Origin: DASUPK01 sp963724665
Lineage (GTDB): Bacteria > Actinomycetota > Thermoleophilia > Solirubrobacterales > 70-9
Length of the DNA: 64,000 nucleotides
NCBI GenBank assembly: GCA_963724665.1
Contig: CAVRVH010000012.1
Span: forward strand, 992,001 to 1,056,000
Reading direction: 5' to 3'
Of the stretch, positions 23,879 to 32,664 are shown piece after piece. Numbering within the stretch: the stretch's first letter is position 1; every line of letters starts with the position of its first letter. The notes beneath the pieces were generated by a model. The model saw only the letters and a list, made by a program, of their open reading frames with translations, made no database searches and was not told the DNA's origin. The translations under genes and the position numbers were made by a program.

Positions 23879-24585
23879 CGACGACGCAGAAAGTCGCGAT
23901 CGTCACCGGCGCCTCGCAGGGCATCGGCGCCGGCGTGGTAGACGGGTTCCGTCGTGCCGGGTACGCCGTCGTGGGCAACTCGCGCTCGATCGGTTCCGTG
24001 GACGAATCCGACTACGTGACCGTTCAGGGCAACATCGCAGAAGCCGACACCGCCCGGCGAGTGGTCGATTGCGCGCTGGACCGATTCGGGCGGATCGACA
24101 GCCTGATCAATGTCGCTGGGATCTTCATCAGCAAGCCGTTCACCGAGTACACGACCGACGACTACGCGAAGATCACCGCAGTCAACCTCGCGGGCTTCTT
24201 CCACATCACGCAGGTAGCCATCCAGCAGATGGCCACTCAGGGCAGGGGCCACGTGGTCAACATCACCACAAGCATCGTCGACCGCCCCAGCAGCAAGCGA
24301 CCGTCCGCGCTGGTGGCCCTCACCAAGGGCGGCTTGGCCGCCGTGACCCGCTCGCTGGCGATCGAGTACGCCTCACGTGGGGTTCGGGTCAACGCAGTCG
24401 CCCCCGGGATCATCAGGAACCCGGTATACGACGCCGCTTCCTACGACGGCCTCGCCGGTCTTCATCCGCTTGGACGGCTCGGCGAGATCGACGACATCGT
24501 CGACGGCATCCTCTACCTCGAGCGCGCCGGATTCGTGACCGGGGAGATCCTGCACATCGACGGCGGACAGTCGGCCGGCGACTGA
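23875..24585 (+). CDS. SDR family protein lacking the catalytic tyrosine
   Basis: 236 aa. The cofactor motif TGASQGIGAG and the C-terminal DDIVDGILYLERAGFVTGEI are normal SDR. At the active site the sequence is SSKRPSALVALTKGGLAAVT: the Lys is kept but the position four residues earlier, usually Tyr, is Val. Other members of the SDR family with the same PSxLxxLTKGG stretch exist, so this is a clade trait and not a sequencing error. Last gene of the operon. Confidence 0.83.
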   Translation: MTTTQKVAIVTGASQGIGAGVVDGFRRAGYAVVGNSRSIGSVDESDYVTVQGNIAEADTARRVVDCALDRFGRIDSLINVAGIFISKPFTEYTTDDYAKITAVNLAGFFHITQVAIQQMATQGRGHVVNITTSIVDRPSSKRPSALVALTKGGLAAVTRSLAIEYASRGVRVNAVAPGIIRNPVYDAASYDGLAGLHPLGRLGEIDDIVDGILYLERAGFVTGEILHIDGGQSAGD

Positions 24586-24609
24586 GGGACTGATCCCTCA
24601 TGGGCTGAG

Positions 24610-24633
24610 AAAGGCCCGGAGATCCGGGCCTTT
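24610..24633 (+). terminator. Rho-independent terminator of the VOC-SDR operon
   Basis: AAAGGCCCGG-agat-CCGGGCCTTT is a perfect 10-bp stem ending in T residues, 25 bp after the SDR stop codon. Confidence 0.8.
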
Positions 24634-24665
24634 CGTATATCTGGTGCCCTGGCGGCGTAGCGTGT

Positions 24666-25298
24666 GTGACCGTGCGAATCAGCCAGGCGCTCCTCAGTAC
24701 CGAGCCGGATCGAGTTCCCGCCGCTCTCCAAGGTGCAGCCCGACTGATGACGACGACGAGCGCCGAGGAGTGCCTCGAGCAGCTGCTGCCGCAACGAGCC
24801 TCGGCGAGCACCATCAGCTCGCTGATCTTGGGGATCGACCACGTCGGCTTCATGGCGAGCCCCGAGGAGGAGGGAGCACTCGACTCCGCCGCCGCGGAAG
24901 CCGGGTTCGGCTCCAATGGCCACACGTTCCTGAGCACGATCCTGACGAGGCAGCTCGCACAGCTTGCGGGCCGAACGGTCCCCACCACGATCTTCGAGGC
25001 CCTCGCGGCTGACCCAGATCGCGGGTCGCTGAGGGTCGAAGTCGCGATACCGCGCGGCATCGAGCGCAATGTCCTCGAGGACTGGATTCGCCAGGGAATC
25101 GGCGCGCACCTGGCGTTCGGGGTGAGCAGCCCAGCGCGGTTCGGCGAGCTGGGAGAGCTGGTGGAGGCTCAAGGATTCCGATCGCCGGCCTCGCTGCAGG
25201 GGCACCCGTGCACCAATCCCGCCTCGGGGGTCACCGCCCTGTTCTTCGATCGCCGTCCCGCAGAGCCACTGGGCCTCGAGTTCTGCCACTACGCCTAG
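24666..25298 (+). CDS. Hypothetical protein, possibly VOC/glyoxalase-like
   Basis: 210 aa from the GTG at 24666 (a second GTG is two codons later). ILGIDHVGFMASPEEEGALDSA and SGVTALFFDRRPAEPLGLEF recall the strand edges of vicinal-oxygen-chelate proteins, but the metal-ligand pattern is incomplete. Two bases after its stop the next gene begins, so the two are probably one transcript. Function open. Confidence 0.6.
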   Translation: MTVRISQALLSTEPDRVPAALQGAARLMTTTSAEECLEQLLPQRASASTISSLILGIDHVGFMASPEEEGALDSAAAEAGFGSNGHTFLSTILTRQLAQLAGRTVPTTIFEALAADPDRGSLRVEVAIPRGIERNVLEDWIRQGIGAHLAFGVSSPARFGELGELVEAQGFRSPASLQGHPCTNPASGVTALFFDRRPAEPLGLEFCHYA

Positions 25299-25300
25299 CG

Positions 25301-26086
25301 ATGTCGCGACTATCAGAGCTTGGGGGGAAGCGACTTCCGTTTCTGCGCTGGTCGATGGTGCGCATGCTGTTGGGCAGGCGGCGCCTCGAGACCGAGTGGC
25401 AGGTGGGCGACGGGCGGGAGCTGGCGCTTGCCCGGTATGTCGAGGCCGAGGCTCGTCGGGGCGACCGCGACGATGTGATCCGGGTGATCGATGACTTCGC
25501 CTACCACCGCAGCTTCTTGATCAATGTCGGCGACGAGAAGGGCGAGATCCTGGACGCCGCGATCCGGCGGACTCAGCCCCGCCAGCTGCTCGAGCTGGGG
25601 ACCTACTGCGGCTACAGCGCCCTGCGTTCCGCTCGGGAGATGCCCAAAGGGGCGCGGCTCGTGTCGATCGAGTTCAGCGCCGAAAACGCGGCGATCGCAC
25701 GCCGCATCTGGGACCACGCCGGCATCGGCGAGGAGCTGACGGTGCTCGTCGGGACGCTCGGCGATGGGGAAAAGACGATCGCAAAGCTCGACTCCGAGCA
25801 CGGCTTCGCCGACGGATCGCTGGACTTCGTCTTCATCGACCACGACAAGTCCGCCTATCTGCCCGACCTCGGGCGGATCCTGGACCAGGGCTGGCTGCAC
25901 ACCGGCTCGGTGGTCGTCGCCGACAACATCAGGTGGCCTGGAGCTCCCGACTACCGCGAGTTCATGCAGACCGAGGAAGGACTCACCTGGCGGACGAGCG
26001 AGCACGAAGCCCACGTCGAGTACCAATCGCTTCTCAAGGACCTGGTGCTCGAGTCGGAGTACCTGGGACGCCGGCGAGGGACATAG
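25301..26086 (+). CDS. O-methyltransferase-like class I SAM methyltransferase
   Basis: 261 aa. LELGTYCGYSALRSAREMPKG is the SAM motif I of catechol-O-methyltransferase-like enzymes; VSIEFSAENAAIARRIWDHAG binds the ribose, FVFIDHDKSAYLPDLGRIL is the post-II metal/catalytic part and VVVADNIRWPGAPDY follows. The D-D-N metal ligands of COMT appear preserved. Start ATG at 25301, 3 bp after the previous stop. Confidence 0.83.
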   Translation: MSRLSELGGKRLPFLRWSMVRMLLGRRRLETEWQVGDGRELALARYVEAEARRGDRDDVIRVIDDFAYHRSFLINVGDEKGEILDAAIRRTQPRQLLELGTYCGYSALRSAREMPKGARLVSIEFSAENAAIARRIWDHAGIGEELTVLVGTLGDGEKTIAKLDSEHGFADGSLDFVFIDHDKSAYLPDLGRILDQGWLHTGSVVVADNIRWPGAPDYREFMQTEEGLTWRTSEHEAHVEYQSLLKDLVLESEYLGRRRGT

Positions 26087-26113
26087 CTCGTCTGCCCAGG
26101 ATGGCGCCGATTC

Positions 26114-26139
26114 GCTGCTGTTTCTCGTCCAAAGCGGCC
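26114..26139 (-). repeat. Hairpin repeat, copy 8 (first hairpin, minus strand)
   Basis: On the minus strand, GCCGCTTT-GGACGAG-AAACAGCAGC. It lies 25 bp past the stop of the SnoaL-like gene. Between them is GCGATGTCGCAAG, identical to the start region of the cassette genes at 1442 and 5915, so a second cassette start was once here. Confidence 0.65.
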
Positions 26140-26163
26140 AATTCGGATCACTTGCGACATCGC

Positions 26164-26556
26164 CTACTCCCGCCGCCCCACGGCTTGCAGCGCTTGATCG
26201 CGATCCAGGTAGTAGTCGGCCTCGACGATCAGGCCATCTCGCAGCCGGTGCACGACGGCGAAGGACTGCGTGTAGGGCGCGTTCGCACCCTGGCCGACCA
26301 TGCGCGTGCAGGCGACGAAGCGGCCACCGCCCACCTCGATCAAGTCGTCGAGGCGCACCTCAATCGGCCCGGTCAGTTCGATCAGGCTTTGCATGCGTGC
26401 GAGCGCAGCTGCACGTCCCTTGTAGACACCGGCATTGGGCCAGCCCGGTCCCTCGCGGTAGACCGCATCCTCGGCCCAGAACTGGTCCGTCACCGCCACC
26501 GGACCCGACTCGTTCCACACCTCATAGGCGCGACGGATGCTGTCTGCGTCCGACAT
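26164..26556 (-). CDS. SnoaL-like (NTF2-fold) protein
   Basis: 130 aa. MSDADSIRRAYEVWNESGPVA, DAVYREGPGWPNAGVYKGRAA, LDDLIEVGGGRFVACTRMVGQG and FAVVHRLRDGLIVEADYYLDRDQAL give the full SnoaL-like domain, a different subgroup from the two at 1442 and 6158. It nevertheless has the same GATACT box 9 nt before its ATG, no ribosome site, and hairpin remnants on both sides. Ligand unknown. Confidence 0.82.
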   Translation of the reverse strand: MSDADSIRRAYEVWNESGPVAVTDQFWAEDAVYREGPGWPNAGVYKGRAAALARMQSLIELTGPIEVRLDDLIEVGGGRFVACTRMVGQGANAPYTQSFAVVHRLRDGLIVEADYYLDRDQALQAVGRRE

Positions 26557-26565
26557 CGCCCACGA

Positions 26566-26608
26566 AGTATCTCGCGACCAGGCGGAGGCGCTGCTTTCCT
26601 GGCAAGGT
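26566..26608 (-). promoter_or_regulatory. Leaderless promoter with hairpin-2 remnant
   Basis: On the minus strand the order is CCTTGCCAGGAAAGCAGCG (a degenerate second hairpin, 26589-26607), a spacer, GATACT (26571-26566), 9 nt, ATG (26556). The gap from GGAAA to GATACT is 23 bp here, not the 17 bp of the other two copies, so the -35 role of the hairpin may not hold for this copy. Confidence 0.45.
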
Positions 26609-26611
26609 CCC

Positions 26612-27919
26612 TCACTTCCACCAGTGCTGGGGGATGGCCGTGAACGACAGCTGCTCGGGACGCACCCCCAGTGCGAACTCAGCCGCCCTTAGGCCCGACA
26701 GGAAGGCGGCCTGCACCGTGCCATGGTGCTCGGGGACAGTCGCCTCTCCGCACAGGATGAGGCGATCGGACAAGGGCTCGCCGAGTCGCCTCATGTCATC
26801 GGGGCTTGCCCCAACCGGCACATAACTGTAGGAGCCGAGAGCGAACGGATCCGCGGTCCAGTCGGACGCGAGAGTCTCCTCCGGAGCAGGAACGTCGCCG
26901 AACATCGTCCTCAGTGCCGCGAGGGCCGGAGCGACTCGCTCTCCGGAAGGCAACCCGCCGAGGCTCTTGGCCGTATACGGGTTGTAGAGAGCGATCAGAG
27001 ATGGAGCGCCCACGTGCCGACTGAAGTCGAACCAGGCAGGGAAGGACCGGTCCTCGGTCAGGTAGCTGATCTCCCAGAGGGCGTCTGGCCAGAATTGCTC
27101 GGCGAAGCGAAACACGACCTTCTCGAGGGTTCCCATCGCGAGTCGCTCGACCGCACCAGAGTGACTGTCGGGAAACATGGGATCGAATACCACTGAGCCG
27201 GCGCGCAGGACGCCGAGAGGGAGCGTCACGACTGCGCAATCGCCCTCGAGCACTTCGCCGTCGGTGACCACCGAGACCCCGGCGCGCCCGTGCTCGATGC
27301 GCGAGACCGCCGAGCCGAGTCTGACGTCCAGCCCCTCGGCGAGGGCCTCGGCCAGTGCCCCGTACCCGTCGGCCGGCACCAGGTTCCCTCCGCCCTCTTG
27401 GACGTATGCGGCTGCGCCCGTCAACGAGACGCGATCGGGCGGCGCCGCGCTGACCAGCGGCGCCACAATCGAAAGCAACGTAGCTCGAGCGAGATCTCCA
27501 AGCTCGCCGTCCAGGCCGCGATCGGCGATGAACCACTCGACGCCGTCGACGAAACGGTCGCTGCCCGTGGCCGCCAGCGCCTGGACCGGGTCCCAATCGG
27601 CTTGCAGCACGCCCGCGACGGTGGTGGCACCGATGGCATCGACCCAACCATCGGCCCAGACCGCCATCGGTGCACCGAACGCCCCGTCGTTGCTCGTCTG
27701 CACCCCGGCCGCCTCTAGTGCCTCAGTCACGGGGTTCCCGATCGGATCGTGGACCCAGGCACCCCCGAGATCGACCTTTCCAGGTCCCAGCGGAACAGTG
27801 TGGATTCGGCCGCCAAGGCGATCCCGAGCCTCCGCCACGACCACATCCGCGCCGGCGCAGCGCGCCGCATCGGCCGCCACCAGGCCCGCTATGCCGGCTC
27901 CAACTACGATGACACGCAT
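26612..27919 (-). CDS. Flavin monoamine oxidase family protein
   Basis: 435 aa. MRVIVVGAGIAGLVAADAAR and VVVAEARDRLGGRIHT form the FAD site, LGGAWVHDPIGNPVTE the conserved GGxW/H region, and RLILCGEATVPEHHGTVQAAFL the C-terminal FAD contact, as in monoamine/polyamine oxidases. No signal peptide. A frameshifted copy of its 3' end lies at 15702. It is tail-first to the SnoaL/hairpin unit, whose decayed hairpin ends 4 bp from its stop. Confidence 0.87.
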   Translation of the reverse strand: MRVIVVGAGIAGLVAADAARCAGADVVVAEARDRLGGRIHTVPLGPGKVDLGGAWVHDPIGNPVTEALEAAGVQTSNDGAFGAPMAVWADGWVDAIGATTVAGVLQADWDPVQALAATGSDRFVDGVEWFIADRGLDGELGDLARATLLSIVAPLVSAAPPDRVSLTGAAAYVQEGGGNLVPADGYGALAEALAEGLDVRLGSAVSRIEHGRAGVSVVTDGEVLEGDCAVVTLPLGVLRAGSVVFDPMFPDSHSGAVERLAMGTLEKVVFRFAEQFWPDALWEISYLTEDRSFPAWFDFSRHVGAPSLIALYNPYTAKSLGGLPSGERVAPALAALRTMFGDVPAPEETLASDWTADPFALGSYSYVPVGASPDDMRRLGEPLSDRLILCGEATVPEHHGTVQAAFLSGLRAAEFALGVRPEQLSFTAIPQHWWK

Positions 27920-27957
27920 GCGGGCGAGGCTATCGTCGGCTAGAGGACGCCTCGACG

Positions 27958-28854
27958 ATGCTTGACGGAAGGCCAGAAAGACCGTCCCGGGTAAGGCGCC
28001 TGGGACGAACGGCCCGCGTCGTACTTGACGACCCCGCCGAAGGCCTCATCGGCCTCCACGCGAAGGTCGCGGAGCGCAAGGAGCTGAGGGCGATGCGGTC
28101 GGAGGGACCTGGCAAGGCTCTCATGCCATGGCCGCCATGCCCGTACGAAGTCGACGAGAACTGGGAGCAAATGCTGCACGAGTTCACAGGCTCCCCGTGG
28201 CCCTGCCCCGTCTCTGACGACTTCTGGGAATTGTGGTCGCGGGTGATGGGCTCGTTCGAAGGCAAAGGCATCCAGCTCGGACGTGGCGCCTTCGGCGGTT
28301 GGGGGGATGGCGAACCGGGGATCGTGCGCGCCGTCTGGTGTCTGACGCACCATCTGCGGCCGGCCAAGGTGGTCGAGACGGGCGTTGCTCGCGGCATCAC
28401 GTCGCGGTTCATTCTCGAAGCTCTGGCGCGGAACGGGACTGGTCATCTCTGGAGCATCGATCTTCCGCCGCGGGACCCAGATCTGACCGCCCAGATCGGC
28501 TCGGCCGTGCCCGAGGACCTTCGTGATCGCTGGACATACGTTCGCGGATCGAGCCGACGCCGCCTGGGGAGCCTCCTCTCTCAGCTCGGAGAAATCGACT
28601 TGTTCATCCACGACAGCAGGCATACCACGCGAAACCTGCTGTTCGAGCTGAACCGCGCTTGGGGGGCCCTGAAGCCGGGCGGGGCGCTGGTCGCGGACGA
28701 CATCGATCTGAACTGCGGCTTCCACTCATTCATGGACGCTCATCCCGGGCAGCGACGATGCGTTTACAACGGCGAGCCACTCCGGACCGATTACGGGCGG
28801 CAAGACGACAGGGGCGTCATCGCCATCGTGTTAAAGAATTCCGCTGCCAGCTGA
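27958..28854 (+). CDS. Class I SAM-dependent methyltransferase (Methyltransf_24 type)
   Basis: 298 aa. The SAM motif is VVETGVARGITSRFILEAL, followed by LWSIDLPPRDPDL, DLFIHDSRHTTRNLLFEL and GGALVADDIDLNCGFHSF. This order matches methyltransferases of the Methyltransf_24 kind found near glycan or natural-product genes. The N-terminal 100 residues (PWPPCPYEVDENWEQML) are specific to this protein. Divergent from the amine oxidase. Confidence 0.78.
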   Translation: MLDGRPERPSRVRRLGRTARVVLDDPAEGLIGLHAKVAERKELRAMRSEGPGKALMPWPPCPYEVDENWEQMLHEFTGSPWPCPVSDDFWELWSRVMGSFEGKGIQLGRGAFGGWGDGEPGIVRAVWCLTHHLRPAKVVETGVARGITSRFILEALARNGTGHLWSIDLPPRDPDLTAQIGSAVPEDLRDRWTYVRGSSRRRLGSLLSQLGEIDLFIHDSRHTTRNLLFELNRAWGALKPGGALVADDIDLNCGFHSFMDAHPGQRRCVYNGEPLRTDYGRQDDRGVIAIVLKNSAAS

Positions 28855-28872
28855 ACCTCACCACTTGGTTTC

Positions 28873-29283
28873 TCAGGATCCGCCCGGCTCGTAGTTCCCG
28901 AACGACCACTCGTACCCCTCGGGGTCGAGGACGCGGGCCCGTTCGGTGCCCCATTCCGTCGGCTCGGGCTCGAAGACGCTGGTCGCCCCCGCCTCGATGG
29001 CGGCCCTGTACATGGCCGGGACATCCTCGGTTTGCACGTAGGTGCCATGCCCGACCGTTCGTCCCCGGAGTTCCGGCTGCTGGAGCTCCTCCTGAGCTCC
29101 GCCGACCATCACGATCGCGTCGCCGAGCCTGAGCTCGGCGTGCCGGAGGCGCCCATCCGGGTAGGGCCACGTGATCAGCACCTCGAAGCCGAGTGCTTCG
29201 AGCCACGCAATCGCCCGCTCCGGGTCGCGGTACCCGAGCTGCGGAAAGAGCTTCGTCAAGGCACCGAGCAGGCTATCGCTCAC
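28873..29283 (-). CDS. VOC family protein (bleomycin-resistance/glyoxalase-like)
   Basis: 136 aa. FPQLGYRDPERAIAWLEALGF starts module one, and RARVLDPEGYEWSFGNYEPG closes module two, as in antibiotic-resistance-like VOC proteins. Convergent with the methyltransferase. No specific function can be assigned. Confidence 0.82.
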   Translation of the reverse strand: MSDSLLGALTKLFPQLGYRDPERAIAWLEALGFEVLITWPYPDGRLRHAELRLGDAIVMVGGAQEELQQPELRGRTVGHGTYVQTEDVPAMYRAAIEAGATSVFEPEPTEWGTERARVLDPEGYEWSFGNYEPGGS

Positions 29284-29323
29284 AAACGCCGCGGCTGCAA
29301 ACCCCGTGCGGTCCGGTGCCGGG

Positions 29324-29430
29324 CTACTTCTTCTTCTTGTTCTTGACCTTCAGCTTCGTGGTAGCCGTAACCGTTGTCGCTGAGCAACTAAACGGAATCC
29401 AGAGACCCTGCGCTCGGCCGGCTGGAGGGT
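29324..29430 (-). pseudogene. C-terminal remnant of a secreted Lys-tailed protein
   Basis: The minus-strand frame reads IPFSCSATTVTATTKLKVKN and ends KKKK-stop. Such VxxKLKVKNKKKK endings are common in exported beta-sandwich proteins of this lineage. No start codon or body is present; the frame runs into the SulP promoter area. It may be a relic, or chance. Confidence 0.3.
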
Positions 29431-29433
29431 AGA

Positions 29434-31146
29434 TTGGCTTTCGGTGAGGCTTTTGTGAGCCGCGTGTTCCCATCGCTGAGGAACTACCAGCGCGACTGGG
29501 TTCGTGGGGATCTGGTCGCAGGGCTGACGGTCTGGGCCGTCCTCGTTCCCTCAGCTCTGGCGTACGCGACGATAGCCGGCGTGCCGCCCGTCGTCGGTCT
29601 CTACACGGCGCCCGCGGCTTTGGTTCTCTATGCGGCTCTAGGTAGTTCGCGGCAGCTGATCACCGGGCCGTCCGCCGCCGCCGCCGCTCTGTCTGCCGCG
29701 ATTGTCGGGAACGCCGTTGCGGGCAACGGCGATCAGTTCGTCGCCACGGCGGCGGCGCTCGCCATCTGCGTTGGACTCGCCGCGTTGGTCGCCGGCGTTT
29801 TGCGGCTCGGGTTCGTGGCGAACTTCATCTCCGAGCCCGTGCTCAAGGGGTTCATCGTCGGCTTGGCACTGACGGTCATCGCCGGGCAGGTCCCGAAGCT
29901 GTTCGGAATCGAAACAGGCCACGGTGACTTCTTCGAGCGAGCCTGGGACTTTCTGACCAACATCGATCAGACCGATGGCCTCACGCTGCTGGTCGGGTTG
30001 GGGTCGCTCGCGGTCCTGTTCGCGACTCCTCGGGTGGCGCCCGCGATCCCGGGGACGCTGGTCGCCGTGGTCCTGGGAATCGTCGCCGTCGAGCTCTTCG
30101 ACCTCGGCGACCACGGGGTGGCAATCGTCGGCTCGATCAACCCTGGCCTGCCTTCGCTCGCTCTCCCCGACGTCAGCCTCAACCGCTTCGAGGGCCTGAT
30201 GGCTGCAGCCCTGGGGGTGATGCTTGTCGGTTATGCGGAAAGCCTGGGGACAGCCAAGACCTTTGCCCAGCGGGAAAACCAAGAGATCGACGCCAATCGT
30301 GAGCTGATCAGCCTCGGCGCCGCGAACCTCGGCGCTGGAATCTCCGGTGGGTTCGCCGTCAACGGCAGCCTCTCGAAGACTGCGGTGAACAGCACCGCCG
30401 GAGGGCGAACCCAGCTTGTCGGCCTGATCGCCGCCGGCCTGACGATTCTCACCCTGTTCCTTCTGACGGGTTTCTTCGAGAGCCTGCCCGTAGCGACCCT
30501 GGCGGCAGTCGTGATCGCGGCCCTGGTCGAGTTGATCGACTTCTCGACGCTGCGCGACTACTACCGCGTCTACACGAAGCGGCTAGGCCGGGCCTACGGC
30601 TTTGCGGCCAGGGCAGACTTCATCGCCGCGGTCGCCGCGATGCTCGGAGTGATGGTGTTCGGCGTCCTGGCGGGGTTGTTCACCGGAGTTTTGATCTCGC
30701 TCCTTCTCCTTCTCTACCGCACCTCTCGGCCTCCGGTGGCCGAGCTCGGGAGAGTTCCCGGAGTGAGCGGTCACTTCTCGGATCTCGAACGGCATCCGGA
30801 AAACCAGCGGGTCGACGGCGTTGCCGTACTGAGGATCGAGGGAGGGCTCTACTTTGCCAATGCCACGCCGCTCGCAGCCGAGATTCGAAGCGCGGCACAC
30901 CGTGATGACGTTCACGCGGTGGTCGTCGACGCGGAGACGGTGCCGTTCATCGACGTGACCGCCGCCCAGATCCTCGACCAGCTGGCGCGAGAGCTGCAGG
31001 CGGACGGCATCCGACTGGTGATCGCTCGGAACATCGGCCAGGTTCGCGATGTCGTTGGCACAACCCTGGGTGATTCGATCATTGATACCGCTTACCCGAC
31101 GGTCGACGAGGCCGTGACGCGGGTCGTCGCGGACCACGGGAGCTGA
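29434..31146 (+). CDS. SulP family anion transporter with STAS domain
   Basis: 570 aa from a TTG after GGAGGG; a GTG at 29455 is an alternative. About ten to twelve membrane segments include AVLVPSALAYATIAGVPPVVGLY, SSRQLITGPSAAAAALSAAI and VSNGSLSKTAVN-like NGSLSKTAVNSTAGGRTQ, the SulP signature region. The C-terminal STAS domain (about 455-565) has VLRIEGGLYFANATPLA and VPFIDVTAAQILDQLA. It would move sulfate, bicarbonate or other anions. Confidence 0.9.
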   Translation: MAFGEAFVSRVFPSLRNYQRDWVRGDLVAGLTVWAVLVPSALAYATIAGVPPVVGLYTAPAALVLYAALGSSRQLITGPSAAAAALSAAIVGNAVAGNGDQFVATAAALAICVGLAALVAGVLRLGFVANFISEPVLKGFIVGLALTVIAGQVPKLFGIETGHGDFFERAWDFLTNIDQTDGLTLLVGLGSLAVLFATPRVAPAIPGTLVAVVLGIVAVELFDLGDHGVAIVGSINPGLPSLALPDVSLNRFEGLMAAALGVMLVGYAESLGTAKTFAQRENQEIDANRELISLGAANLGAGISGGFAVNGSLSKTAVNSTAGGRTQLVGLIAAGLTILTLFLLTGFFESLPVATLAAVVIAALVELIDFSTLRDYYRVYTKRLGRAYGFAARADFIAAVAAMLGVMVFGVLAGLFTGVLISLLLLLYRTSRPPVAELGRVPGVSGHFSDLERHPENQRVDGVAVLRIEGGLYFANATPLAAEIRSAAHRDDVHAVVVDAETVPFIDVTAAQILDQLARELQADGIRLVIARNIGQVRDVVGTTLGDSIIDTAYPTVDEAVTRVVADHGS

Positions 31147-31150
31147 ACAC

Positions 31151-32551
31151 TCAGCGTCCGACGTGAAAGCCGATCCGCTCGGGGACCGCGGCCAGCGCCC
31201 TGCTGAGCGGGCCGGCACTGGCTCCACGTTCCTCCGCGGCCTCCTTCGCAACCAGACCGGCACGGATTGCGTTGCCGCCGAGCCACCCGGTCACACCGGT
31301 CGGCACCCGGCGAGGCTTGGGCTCCACGATCGGCAGGCTGGAGTGCTCGTCCCGCCGGTCGAGCGCGAGGGAGGCGAGTGTCCGGCCGATCATCAGGGAC
31401 GGGCCTACGCCGTTCCCGGTGTAGCCGAAGGCCGCGTGGACGCGATCCGATCGGATGGGGACGACGACGGGCAGGTGGGTGGGGGAGACGTCGATCGGGC
31501 CGCCCCATGCGTGGGTTATCCGGCGGCCCTCCAGCCCCGGGAAGAACGAGCGCAGGTCGGAGGCCACCCGTTCGACGATGCCGCGGTCGAGCTCCGTGCG
31601 CCGCTCGAGCCGGGCGCCGAATGCGATGCGGCCGCCGCCCCAGCCGAAGGCGATCCGCCCGTCGGGCGTCGTTCGCATGTAGTGCACCATCGCCCGGGCG
31701 TCCGTGATGCACTCGCCGCCGGTCCAGCCGATCTCCTCGAGGAGATCGGGGACGGGCTCCGTCAGGACGATGTGGCTCGAGCTCACCGTGAGGCGGCCCC
31801 GAACGGGCGAACCAGCCGCGCCGCACGCGGACCCGAGTGCGAGTACGCCTGACCCTGATCGGATGCGGGCGCTCGGCGTCTCGGCCAGGCACCCCCACGC
31901 ACCGGCTCGCAGCCGGCGAAGCGGTGAGCGCTCGAACACACGGACGCCGGGTCGCTCGGCGAGCCGCTCTCGCAAGCCGAGCGCGAGTCGCGCCGGCTGC
32001 ACGGTCGCGGAGCCGCCGTAGAGCGCACCGGCTCGAAAGCGGGGCGACCGGCAGCGACTCCTCACCTGCTCCGCGCTCAGCTCCTCGACCGCTTCGTCCT
32101 CGCCAAGCTCACGGCAGGTCGCGACCGCCTCGTCCCAGATCCCGTCCTGAGCGGGCGCCGCCGAGAGCTGCAGGTATCCACGTTGCCGGAACCAGGCATC
32201 GACCTCCTCATCCGCGCAGAACCGGCCGATTCCATCCACCGCCTGCTGGGACGCCCGCCCGACCCTGGCCGCGGCCTGCCCTCCGAAGCGCTCGCGGAGG
32301 GTTTGCATGCTGAACCACATGGCATTGGCGAAGCCGCCGTTTCGTCCGCTGGGGCCGTGTCCGCAGCGATCGGACTCGATCAGGATCACGCTCGCCTCAG
32401 GCTCCAGCTGCGAGAGCTCCCAGGCCGTCCACATGCCCGTGTAGCCACCGCCAACCACGAGGACGTCGCAGCTCAGCTCCCCCTCGGCGGAGGGCAGAGG
32501 CGCGGGCTCGCCCGCCTCGTCGAGCCAGTAGCCATGGGCCGTGTGCTTCAT
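31151..32551 (-). CDS. FAD-dependent oxidoreductase (DAO family)
   Basis: 466 aa. VLVVGGGYTGMWTAWELSQL is the FAD site, IESDRCGHGPSGRNGGFANAMW the GxSGRNGG motif of gamma-glutamylputrescine-oxidase-like DAO proteins, and FGYTGNGVGPSLMIGRTLASL the C-terminal FAD loop. The ATG at 32551 (MKHTAHGYW) fits family starts better than a GTG seven codons upstream. Probably oxidises a secondary or primary amine. Confidence 0.85.
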   Translation of the reverse strand: MKHTAHGYWLDEAGEPAPLPSAEGELSCDVLVVGGGYTGMWTAWELSQLEPEASVILIESDRCGHGPSGRNGGFANAMWFSMQTLRERFGGQAAARVGRASQQAVDGIGRFCADEEVDAWFRQRGYLQLSAAPAQDGIWDEAVATCRELGEDEAVEELSAEQVRSRCRSPRFRAGALYGGSATVQPARLALGLRERLAERPGVRVFERSPLRRLRAGAWGCLAETPSARIRSGSGVLALGSACGAAGSPVRGRLTVSSSHIVLTEPVPDLLEEIGWTGGECITDARAMVHYMRTTPDGRIAFGWGGGRIAFGARLERRTELDRGIVERVASDLRSFFPGLEGRRITHAWGGPIDVSPTHLPVVVPIRSDRVHAAFGYTGNGVGPSLMIGRTLASLALDRRDEHSSLPIVEPKPRRVPTGVTGWLGGNAIRAGLVAKEAAEERGASAGPLSRALAAVPERIGFHVGR

Positions 32552-32664
32552 CAGCGACGTATGAAACGCCACTCGGGCGCGAAGGGCTTGCTCCGCGTCC
32601 CGCGTACGATGAGTTTCAGCGCTGCCTCGAGTCTCTTCTGTGTCCCGATCAAGGAGGAACCGAG

